Source: Treponema sp.
Lineage (GTDB): Bacteria; Spirochaetota; Spirochaetia; Treponematales; Breznakiellaceae
Direction of reading: 5' to 3'
NCBI GenBank assembly: GCA_031257595.1
Contig: JAIROH010000190.1
Location: forward strand, 1-13,561
Length of the DNA stretch: 13,561 bases
Each line of letters begins with the position of its first letter. Position 1 is the first letter of the stretch. Positions 1 to 6,213 of the stretch are shown one piece after another. Under the pieces are notes generated by a model, which saw nothing but the letters and a program-made list of their open reading frames with translations, was not told where the DNA came from and searched no databases. The position numbers and the translations under genes were made by a program.

Positions 1-2
1 GG

Positions 3-1085
3 ATACTTTTTTTCGACCTGGAAACAACGGGCCTTTCCGGCGGCGCCGGAACCGTGGCGTTTCTTGCCGCGTTCGGAACTTTCGGCGGGGAATCCGGGGA
101 CGCGAAATGTTCCGTTCTCAAGGAATATGCTGCCCTTAAAAAAGAATATACTACCCTTAAAATAGATCAGTTTCTTTTGCTGGATTATTCCGGCGAAACC
201 GCTTTTCTTGACGCAGTTCTCTTTTTTATAAACGATTCGCCGTTTCCCGATCGTTATCTTACAACGTATAACGGAAAGACCTTTGATTCACAGATACTTA
301 AAACCCGCTGCCTGATGAACGGTTTTCATCCGCCCAAACTCCCCCAGCTTGATCTGCTGTACCCCTCCCGCCGTATGTGGAAACGCATCCTTCCCAACTG
401 TTCCCAGGCGACCGTCGAAACCATGGCGCTGGGCCTTGATCGCGGCGGGGACATTCCCGGTTCCCTTGCCCCGGACATCTGGTTTGATTTTCTTAAATCG
501 GACGGAAGCGAAGCCGCCTCCCGCCGGCTTTTGGGCGTCTGCGATCACAATGTGAAGGATATCGAAGGCATGGCGGCCCTGTTCGCCGTTTTTTGCCGGA
601 TTGCCGAAAGTCCCCTGGACGCTTCCGCCGATTTTCGCTGTGACGCGGAACGGCTTGCGATGATCTGGCGGCGTCAACTCAGGCTCCCGCCTCTTTTTCA
701 GGGTACGGACGCTTTGGGCGAAGACATTGAAAATACGTCCGCGCTGCTGCTGGAAGCCGCCGCCCGTGACTACCCCCGTTCGTGCCTTAGGCTGGGTTTC
801 GACCTTTTCCGTAAAGGCCGCTTTGAGAAAGGCCGGGCGGCCCTTGCCCGCGCCGCGGACGAAAGCGTTTCGTGGCTTGTTTCCTGTCCCGCCGCCGTCA
901 GGGCCCTGGCGTTGCGGTCCCTTGCCATCGACGCGGCCCGCAGGCTTGGCAGCGCCGAAAAAGCCGCCACCTTTCTGGAAAAGGCCCTGCTGCTTGACCG
1001 CCGGGAAGCCGGAACCGCCGGCCTTCCCCGCGGCTTGAGGGAAGATCTGGAACGGCGGCTGGCCGGCACCGTGCCCGGGCGATGA
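3..1085 (+). CDS. YprB-like DEDD 3'-5' exonuclease (RNase H-like fold), 5' end outside the window
   Basis: The reading frame is open from base 3 and gives 360 visible residues. The GTG at 54 is not the real start, because the exonuclease I motif lies upstream of it in frame: FFDLETTGL at visible residues 3-11, with the metal-binding D5 and E7, followed by SGGAGT. YNGKTFD (about 89-95) fits the second exonuclease motif. CDHNVKDIEGM (about 180-190) supplies the His and Asp of the third. This is the YprB/RNase_H_2 type of DEDD nuclease, a family expected to cut single-stranded nucleic acid 3' to 5'; its substrate is unknown. The last 130 or so residues are Ala/Leu/Arg-rich helices resembling TPR-type repeats, seen in other long members. 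A 21-bp tandem repeat encodes an insert between the first two motifs. The gene ends tail-to-tail with a transposase remnant. Family call is firm; biological role is not known. Confidence 0.88.
   Translation: MLFFDLETTGLSGGAGTVAFLAAFGTFGGESGDAKCSVLKEYAALKKEYTTLKIDQFLLLDYSGETAFLDAVLFFINDSPFPDRYLTTYNGKTFDSQILKTRCLMNGFHPPKLPQLDLLYPSRRMWKRILPNCSQATVETMALGLDRGGDIPGSLAPDIWFDFLKSDGSEAASRRLLGVCDHNVKDIEGMAALFAVFCRIAESPLDASADFRCDAERLAMIWRRQLRLPPLFQGTDALGEDIENTSALLLEAAARDYPRSCLRLGFDLFRKGRFEKGRAALARAADESVSWLVSCPAAVRALALRSLAIDAARRLGSAEKAATFLEKALLLDRREAGTAGLPRGLREDLERRLAGTVPGR
120..161 (+). repeat. In-frame 21-bp tandem duplication inside the YprB-like gene
   Basis: Two 21-bp units (120-140 and 141-161) differ at three positions. 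They encode KEYAALK followed by KEYTTLK. The stretch is richer in A and T than the surrounding codons. It sits in the spacer between exonuclease motifs I and II, where a loop can tolerate extra residues. Confidence 0.7.
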
Positions 1086-1111
1086 ACCTTCTGGGCGCTA
1101 TGTCCGGGAAG

Positions 1112-1462
1112 TTACAGTTCCGCGATTTTTTTCTCCGGCGGGCATGGTTTACTCCGCTCGTCCAGTCAGACAATGCCATCTCCCTCATCTGATATGCCCA
1201 TAATGTTTCCTTGTCGTTACAGATATAACTCATCTTCTCTTCCGCCTTCTGTATCGCTTTGTCCATCCTCACCACCTCCTCTACCAGCTCTGGAGAACTT
1301 CCACGGTCAAAATACGCCAGCCACCGCTGCAGCGAATCGTTCCGTATATCACGTTCCCTTAGTTCCTGAACTGCACCATGTCCACAAAGTGTATCTCCAG
1401 CGCGTCACTGAGCAAATACGTCTTGTCCTTATCTTCCCATAAGTGAAAACTCGTGTGATACG
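1112..1462 (-). pseudogene. Decayed C-terminal fragment of an Rpn/PD-(D/E)XK nuclease-family transposase
   Basis: Read leftward from about 1462, one frame gives YHTSFHLWEDKDKTYLL and DALEIHFVDMVQFRN, then hits a TAA. Shifting frame at about 1370, as if one base were lost, continues as LRERDIRNDSLQRWLAYFD, then SPELVEEVVRMDKAIQKAEE and MREMALSDWTSGVNHAR. A second shift near an A7 run (about 1126-1132) restores a short KKIAEL ending at the TAA at 1112-1114. I recognise this as the C-terminal half of Rpn-type recombination-promoting nucleases, abundant multicopy genes in Treponema. The N-terminal PD-(D/E)XK catalytic core is absent: upstream of 1462 the frame is stopped and unrecognisable. Two shifts plus a missing catalytic domain argue for a dead relic. 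Exact outer limits are uncertain. Confidence 0.75.
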
Positions 1463-1529
1463 CCAGCTAGGAGCCTGACAAATACAGATTTCAACAAGAT
1501 CGTATTCTGCAGATAAAAATTGATGACTG

Positions 1530-3032
1530 TTACCACATGACGCGGTTGCGGCCGCCGGACTTTGCCTTGTACAGCGCGGCGTCGGCACACGAAATCAGCG
1601 CCTCCAGTGTCTGTTCCCGGGGAGAGGGAAACTCCGCTATGCCGATACTTACCGTCACGCGGATGGTTTTGTCCTCAAATGGAATCGGCAAATGCTCGAT
1701 TTGCTGCCGGCATTCCTCCGCGATTTCGGCGATATTCTCCCTGGTCATCGAGAGCAGGAATACGCAGAACTCCTCGCCTCCGTAACGACAGACCATGTCG
1801 GTTTTGCGGAATCGCTGCAGCATCGTTCTTGAAACGGAACGCAGAACTTCATCGCCGGCGGGGTGCCCGTAGGTATCGTTGACTTTTTTGAAAAAATCGA
1901 TGTCGAACATCATCAGAAACGCTTTGCCGCCATAACGGAGAAGCTCGCCGCATTTTTTCTCCGCATCGCGGCAGAAAGTACGCCGGTTAAGCAGGTTGGT
2001 CAGGCCATCGTGTTCCGCCATTTCCGTTATTTCGTCCATCAGCTCCCGGACGGAGGTATTGTCGTAGATGGTAACGCAGGTACAGATTGCGCGGCCTTCG
2101 TACACAATGTCGTTCGTGGACAGCCGGTAATATTTTTTTCCGGACTCCGTTTCCACAGAGAACTCTTGCAGCAACTGGCCGGCCGGATTCCACAAAATCG
2201 TCTTCATGTCCGCAACCAGCCGGCCGACGGTCGCGTGTTCAAGTTCCGGGAACAGCCTCTTTGCGGCGCGGTTTGCGTCCAGAAATCCGCCGCCCGGATC
2301 AATCAGAATAAAGCCGTCCTGCATGTTTTCCACAATTTCCTCGCGCGCCAGCGGGGCGATCTGAAATATTCCCGTAAACACCAGGGCATACGCGATAATT
2401 GTTCCCATGATGCTCGCGAAAGCGGAGGTAAGGTCGATGGGGAATAACTGCAGAAAAGCGGTCAGTAGGTTTCCGAACGTCGGTATCGCCACCGCGACGA
2501 GTATGTACATCGAATGTTTTTTGAACAACGGGTCCCGTTTTGAACGACAGATAATACAAATGATAAAGGAGGCAAGCGTTAAACTGTATGAATAAATGAA
2601 ATAAACGGTACGGAAAACAGAACCCGAAAATACCAGATGGGGTACCGGGTCTGCGGCGAATGTGGAATCCCCGAAATAAATGCCGTTAAAGGGGTAGGTG
2701 AAAACCAGCAGTATCGTGACAACCGGTATAATCAGAATGGAAACGGCAAACCATGGGCGCTGTTTTATGTCGCAAAAGTCCATAATGAAAAACAACAGCA
2801 TCGGAGAAACAAGGGCGGCGCCCAAATACTGTACGCGGCCTCCCTGCAAAAGTTCGAAGTAATTGAAGGACAGGTGTTGCAGCAGAAAACCCAGGGCATA
2901 GATACAGGAAAAGAACATAAGCAGCGTAAAAAAGCGCAAATGTTTTACTTCGCGCTTGAAAACCGCCATGGTCAGGTCAGTCAATAATACTCCGAAAGAG
3001 ATTGTGTAGACAACTAAACCCGCTATATACAT
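1530..3032 (-). CDS. Membrane diguanylate cyclase: N-terminal 7TM, PAS, GGDEF
   Basis: Predicted to make cyclic di-GMP from two GTP at the inner membrane. Residues 1-225 are strongly hydrophobic with about seven helices, like the 7TM sensor region found in front of histidine kinases and cyclases. Residues 230-325 look like a PAS domain (EEIVENMQDGFILIDPGGGF; DANRAAKRLFPE). The GGDEF domain runs from about 335 to 500: DGLTNLLNRRTF, FDIDFFKKVNDTYGH, the active site GGEEF at 418-422, and SIGIAEFP. The product-inhibition I-site RxxD is present as RKTD at 409-412, exactly five residues before GGEEF, so both activity and feedback are expected. The ATG at 3032 is chosen because GGGAG lies six bases upstream. 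A minus-strand promoter and a foldable leader precede it. The signal sensed by the 7TM region cannot be read from the sequence. Confidence 0.92.
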   Translation of the reverse strand: MYIAGLVVYTISFGVLLTDLTMAVFKREVKHLRFFTLLMFFSCIYALGFLLQHLSFNYFELLQGGRVQYLGAALVSPMLLFFIMDFCDIKQRPWFAVSILIIPVVTILLVFTYPFNGIYFGDSTFAADPVPHLVFSGSVFRTVYFIYSYSLTLASFIICIICRSKRDPLFKKHSMYILVAVAIPTFGNLLTAFLQLFPIDLTSAFASIMGTIIAYALVFTGIFQIAPLAREEIVENMQDGFILIDPGGGFLDANRAAKRLFPELEHATVGRLVADMKTILWNPAGQLLQEFSVETESGKKYYRLSTNDIVYEGRAICTCVTIYDNTSVRELMDEITEMAEHDGLTNLLNRRTFCRDAEKKCGELLRYGGKAFLMMFDIDFFKKVNDTYGHPAGDEVLRSVSRTMLQRFRKTDMVCRYGGEEFCVFLLSMTRENIAEIAEECRQQIEHLPIPFEDKTIRVTVSIGIAEFPSPREQTLEALISCADAALYKAKSGGRNRVMW

Positions 3033-3063
3033 AAAAATCTCCCGAGAAAACTGATCTTCGCAT

Positions 3064-3150
3064 TCCGGACGTTAGGGCAACGCCAAACCCAGGTTCTTAA
3101 CCGGTATCGTCCATTTCTACGAAACGTTCCGTATTGCCAAATACAGTATC
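3064..3150 (-). promoter_or_regulatory. Foldable 5' leader of the diguanylate cyclase gene (candidate cis-acting RNA)
   Basis: In the predicted mRNA leader, a 7-bp hairpin (plus-strand 3129-3146, loop UGGC) is followed by a closing stem GGACG/CGUCC (3108-3112 with 3067-3071). This stem encloses two small hairpins: GGUU-AAG-AACC (3092-3102) and GGC-GUU-GCC (3076-3084). That makes a compact three-way junction upstream of the ribosome-binding site. It does not match the c-di-GMP-I riboswitch core as I know it, and I cannot assign it to any known class. The small hairpins are short, so chance folding remains possible. Confidence 0.3.
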
Positions 3151-3156
3151 TCGAAT

Positions 3157-3185
3157 ATAATAGCATCATCGGTTGAAAAAGTCGA
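3157..3185 (-). promoter_or_regulatory. Candidate sigma-70-type promoter of the diguanylate cyclase gene
   Basis: On the minus strand, TCGACT (-35, 4 of 6 consensus bases; plus-strand 3180-3185) and TATTAT (-10, 5 of 6; 3157-3162) are separated by exactly 17 bp. Transcription would start near 3150, giving a leader of about 118 nt before the ATG at 3032. This is seen by eye only. Confidence 0.5.
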
Positions 3186-3207
3186 GCGGTTACGGAATAA
3201 CCACAAA

Positions 3208-3314
3208 CAGATATATACCTATCGTATGGAACCAGGAAGCAGGGCAGAAAAGAAATAGCGGACCGGGCAGGGGCTAACCTTCCTATATCCCGTCGGATAC
3301 AGGTTACCCCTTTT
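3208..3314 (+). ncRNA. Hypothetical small RNA between the cyclase and helicase genes
   Basis: On the plus strand, TTGAAA (3173-3178, 5 of 6 bases of the -35 consensus) is followed after 17 bp by AATAAC (3196-3201, 4 of 6 of the -10). A start near 3208 would give a transcript of about 107 nt ending at the hairpin and T-run at 3270-3314. There is no convincing reading frame in it. The promoter overlaps that of the divergent cyclase gene. The -10 is weak, so this is a hypothesis. Confidence 0.22.
3270..3314 (+). terminator. Intrinsic-terminator-like hairpin on the plus strand
   Basis: GGGG-C-TAACCT (3270-3280) pairs with AGGTTACCCC (3301-3310), forming 10 bp with one bulged C. A nested TATCC/GGATA stem (3286-3299) has a CGTC loop. 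It is followed by TTTT (3311-3314). The T-run is on the plus strand only, although both flanking protein genes are on the minus strand. It would therefore end a plus-strand transcript, or shield the helicase gene from antisense transcription. On the minus strand it could still act as a 3'-end structure for the helicase mRNA. Confidence 0.45.
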
Positions 3315-3397
3315 GCAAAATATCATAAAGTATTTGTGGTTAATCTTCTTTAATTTTGCGGGTCAAGTTTTGCCCTTGCCGCGTGGAGGCTCATTCT

Positions 3398-5491
3398 TCA
3401 CGGCGTCTGAAACACGGTCCGTATTTTGGCGAAAAAAGCGTCCGTGTCATCAGTGGAGCTTTCCGCGCGTTCCTTGCCGTCACGGGTTTCGATAAGGCGG
3501 GGAGGAATCTCCGCGAGAAATGGCGAGGGAACGCATTCGGCCGTTTCCTGGAGGCGGCGGCGCTTTTGGCAGCTTGTGATGTAGAGCTTGTCCCTGGCCC
3601 TGGTGATGGCCACGTAGAAAAGGCGCCGCTCTTCCTCAAGAGAACCGGCGGGGTCTTCGCCCTCCATGCTCCGGGTATGGGGGATAATTCCGTCTTCCGC
3701 GCCGGCGATAAAAACCACGGGAAATTCAAGGCCCTTGGCGGCGTGGATCGTCGTCACATTTACCTTGCCTTTTCCGGCATCGTCGTTCCCGTCGTCACGG
3801 GTTATAAGACTTATCCTGTTAAGCCAGGCGTAAAGACCCGTGTCGAAATTATCCGGATCGTTTTCCCAGTTTTCGATTGCCTGGATAAAATATTCGATAT
3901 TGGCGTATTTCCATTTGGCGATTTTTTCGTTTTTGCCGTGTTCGGAAACAAGGTAGGGCCAGTAGTTGATTTCGTCCACAAGGGCGCGTACTTTTTCGGC
4001 AAGCCCTTTGCCGCTTCCCAAAAGTTTTTCCCGGTACGTTTCGATTAAATCCATAAACGCGAAAATTTCCGCTCCGGTTTTGATTTCAAAATCCGCCGAA
4101 TCCAGAGTGAAGTTGTCGGATACGGATCGGGCGCGGATCCGGCCCATCGCGTCCCAAAGGGATGTTCCGGCTTTTCCCGCCAGTTCGCCGATGGCGGATA
4201 TCGCCGCCTTGCCTATGCCCCGCCGCGGCGTGTTGATGATCCGCAGCAGGTTAACGTCGTCGTATCCGTTGGCGATGATTTTAAGGTACGAGATGATGTC
4301 TTTTATTTCCTTGCGCTGAAAAAAACTCTGCCCGCCTGAAACCCTGTAGGGTATGTTTGATTCAAGCAGGACCTCTTCGATTTGGCGGGTCATCGAATTG
4401 GTACGCAAGAGGATCCCGAAGTCGTCGTATTTCCTCCCGTCGTCCCGCATCATATGTTCCCCAATCCGGGCGGCTATGAATTCCGCCTCTTCCGTTTCGT
4501 TTGACGGGTAGTACAGTTCTATCGGCTTTCCACCGCTGTTTCCCGACCAGAGTTTTTTTTCCTTGCGGCTTTTGTTGTGGGAGATAAGTCCGTTTGCCGC
4601 TTCCAGTATCGTCGTGGTGGAACGGTAATTCTGTTCCAGCTTGATTTCCTTTAGACGGGGAAAGTCTTTTTCAAAAAGGAGGAGGTTTTCATAGTTTGCC
4701 CCCCGCCATGAATAGATCGACTGATCGTCGTCGCCGACAACGCATACGTTCGCCGTCTCTCCGGGACGCAGGGCAAGAAGCTTCATAAGCCGGTACTGAA
4801 TAAGGCTCGTGTCCTGGAATTCATCCACCATGATATAACGGTAACGCCGGCGGTATTTTTCCAGTATGCCGGGGTGTTTTTCAAAAAGTTCTATCGGCAG
4901 GACAAGCAGATCGTCAAAGTCAACGGCGTTGTATATTTTAAGGCTTCGCTGGTATTCGTTGTAAACTTTTTCGTATTCGGCGGCCTCAAAAAACGCGCCG
5001 GCCGTTCCGGCAATGCCCGGCGCGTCGGCCCAGGTAAAACGGCCGGTTTTGATGCCGGAAAAAAGCTGGCCCAGGGCGTAGAAGTTTACCGCGGCGTTCC
5101 CGGCCCGCGTTTCCCGCAGGCATTCTTTTACAAGTTCCGTCTTGTCGGTTTCGTCGTAAATTGAAAAATTTTTCCGGTAGCCAAGGGTCCCGATTTCTTC
5201 CCTGAGGATCCGTACCCCAAACGCGTGAAACGTGCTTACCGTAAGGCTCCGGAGTTTTTTGCCGGTAAGCTCCTTGACCCGGTTTTCCATTTCCCTGGCC
5301 GCCTTGTTGGTAAAGGTCAGGGCGAGGATCGCGTGCTGGGGAATGCCCGTTTCCAGCATCCGGGCGATTCTGTAGGTGATTACCCGCGTCTTGCCCGATC
5401 CCGCTCCGGCGATGATCAATACCGGGCCTTCCGTGGACAGTACGGCTTCCAGCTGCGGGGGGTTGAGTTCGTGTTCCAGGCCGTGTCTCAT
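3398..5491 (-). CDS. Superfamily 1A DNA helicase, UvrD/PcrA/Rep family
   Basis: ATP-driven 3'-5' DNA translocase for repair or replication restart. The helicase motifs appear in order across 697 residues: Q-motif region NPPQLEAV (9-16), Walker A GAGSGKT (29-35), TFTNKAAREM (59-68), Walker B VDEFQDTS (222-229), GDDDQSIYSWRGA (253-265), LEQNYRS (285-291), TIHAAKGLEFPVVF (about 581-594) and EERRLFYVAITRAR (about 620-633). The end PSPFLAEIP, followed by a short charged tail, lacks the extra C-terminal domain of PcrA and UvrD. In this it resembles Rep, so I leave the gene name open. The ATG starts 3 bp after the stop of the membrane-protein gene, which implies co-transcription and probable translational coupling. 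Length is normal and all motifs are intact. Confidence 0.95.
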   Translation of the reverse strand: MRHGLEHELNPPQLEAVLSTEGPVLIIAGAGSGKTRVITYRIARMLETGIPQHAILALTFTNKAAREMENRVKELTGKKLRSLTVSTFHAFGVRILREEIGTLGYRKNFSIYDETDKTELVKECLRETRAGNAAVNFYALGQLFSGIKTGRFTWADAPGIAGTAGAFFEAAEYEKVYNEYQRSLKIYNAVDFDDLLVLPIELFEKHPGILEKYRRRYRYIMVDEFQDTSLIQYRLMKLLALRPGETANVCVVGDDDQSIYSWRGANYENLLLFEKDFPRLKEIKLEQNYRSTTTILEAANGLISHNKSRKEKKLWSGNSGGKPIELYYPSNETEEAEFIAARIGEHMMRDDGRKYDDFGILLRTNSMTRQIEEVLLESNIPYRVSGGQSFFQRKEIKDIISYLKIIANGYDDVNLLRIINTPRRGIGKAAISAIGELAGKAGTSLWDAMGRIRARSVSDNFTLDSADFEIKTGAEIFAFMDLIETYREKLLGSGKGLAEKVRALVDEINYWPYLVSEHGKNEKIAKWKYANIEYFIQAIENWENDPDNFDTGLYAWLNRISLITRDDGNDDAGKGKVNVTTIHAAKGLEFPVVFIAGAEDGIIPHTRSMEGEDPAGSLEEERRLFYVAITRARDKLYITSCQKRRRLQETAECVPSPFLAEIPPRLIETRDGKERAESSTDDTDAFFAKIRTVFQTP

Positions 5492-5494
5492 GCG

Positions 5495-6082
5495 CTACAG
5501 TTCTTTGATGAAAAAGCCGAACGCGCCCCGCCCCAGCAGTGTTACCGCCGTAACTATCCCTCCGGCGGCGGCGACTCCAAGGATCACCGCGGGAAGAGTT
5601 TTCCGTTTGGGAAGCCCCAGTACCCACGCGCCCAATGTCCCGGTCCAGGCGCCCGTTACCGGCAGGGGAATCGCCACAAAAAGCGCTATGCCCAGGGCGC
5701 CCCACTTTACGACGCCTTTTTCAAGTTTTTTTCTGGCGCGGTTGACAAAGCGGTCGAAAAAAATCCGGTACCACGCAAAACCGTTCCATGTTTCACGCCG
5801 CGGCAGGTTTACCGTTTTTGCCGCTGTTTCTCCGTAACCTTTGCTGCCGCCGGCCGCTTCCCTGGTGTCCGCGCTTCCCTCGGCGCTGATGTTCCGTCCG
5901 TAAAAAAAACCATGAACCGTCGACAGAAAAATCCAGCAGAGCGGGGCGGCCAGCGCGTTTACCGCGGCGGCGAACGGCCAGGCGACAAACCAGGGTATCC
6001 CGTTGACAATCGCGAAAGGTATGCCGCCCCGCAGTTCCGAGATTGGGAGGATCGAAAAGAAAGCCGTCCAGAGGTATGCCAT
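5495..6082 (-). CDS. Small multidrug-export family membrane protein (COG2426/PF06695 type)
   Basis: A 195-residue integral membrane protein. The family hallmarks are visible: ISELRGGIPFA at 15-25 near the N-terminus and VAIPLPVTGAWTGTLGAW at about 136-153. There are hydrophobic helices around 1-12, 30-60, 125-150 and 163-190. A hydrophilic stretch (about 62-100) rich in Gly, Ala and charged residues looks like a lineage-specific loop. The family name suggests drug export, but the transport function is poorly supported in general and I would not rely on it. The ATG at 6082 is the only usable start, since ELRGGIP follows within 16 residues. No ribosome-binding site precedes it, and a strong promoter ends five bases upstream, so a leaderless mRNA is likely. 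It is the first gene of a two-gene unit with the helicase. Confidence 0.85.
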   Translation of the reverse strand: MAYLWTAFFSILPISELRGGIPFAIVNGIPWFVAWPFAAAVNALAAPLCWIFLSTVHGFFYGRNISAEGSADTREAAGGSKGYGETAAKTVNLPRRETWNGFAWYRIFFDRFVNRARKKLEKGVVKWGALGIALFVAIPLPVTGAWTGTLGAWVLGLPKRKTLPAVILGVAAAGGIVTAVTLLGRGAFGFFIKEL

Positions 6083-6087
6083 GGGTT

Positions 6088-6116
6088 CTTATACAGGGAC
6101 TGCCGTTCTTTGTCAA
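6088..6116 (-). promoter_or_regulatory. Near-perfect sigma-70-type promoter abutting the export-protein start codon
   Basis: The minus strand has TTGACA (plus-strand 6111-6116, a perfect -35), a 17-bp spacer, and TATAAG (6088-6093, 5 of 6 for the -10). Only five bases separate the -10 from the ATG at 6082, so transcription should start within a base or two of the start codon. It should drive the export-protein and helicase genes. Confidence 0.75.
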
Positions 6117-6122
6117 CGGGGA

Positions 6123-6140
6123 TCGGGCTTTCTTGCCCGA
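6123..6140 (-). terminator. Short GC-rich hairpin between the DUF4139 and export-protein genes
   Basis: TCGGGC and GCCCGA form a perfect 6-bp stem around a 6-base loop, between the DUF4139 stop (6214) and the next promoter (-35 at 6111-6116). There is no T-run after it on either strand, so it is a poor intrinsic terminator. It could instead be a processing site or an operator next to the -35. Confidence 0.3.
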
Positions 6141-6213
6141 CGCATTCGCGGCGGGGTTGGTTGATTATATTATCTCCCCAAGGTCATTTGGGCCCGCGCT
6201 TTCCGGATGAATT

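Larger units (their letters stand above)
3033..3397. other. 365-bp intergenic region between the helicase and cyclase genes
   Basis: I see no protein-coding gene here. Going from the right it contains a 10-bp inverted repeat (TTTGTGGTTA at 3333-3342 and its complement at 3198-3207), a long hairpin at 3270-3310, overlapping divergent promoter-like elements at 3157-3201, and the foldable cyclase leader at 3064-3150. The 10-bp inverted repeat is short enough that chance cannot be excluded. Confidence 0.6.

Noticed and set aside
54..56. GTG as start codon of the first gene
   Set aside because: The in-frame sequence from base 3 encodes the essential exonuclease motif FFDLETTGL, so the protein begins before the window.
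1126..1132. Programmed -1 frameshifting at the A7 run in the transposase remnant
   Set aside because: Slippage would indeed reach a plausible end, but the same fragment has another frame break and no catalytic domain, so decay explains it better.
1173..1442. Plus-strand open frame of 89 codons
   Set aside because: It is antisense to the transposase relic, which has clear homology, and its own product is low-complexity Ser/Pro-rich.
3198..3342. 10-bp inverted repeat TAACCACAAA / TTTGTGGTTA as insertion-sequence ends
   Set aside because: No transposase or target duplication lies between the arms, and a 10-bp match over this length can occur by chance.
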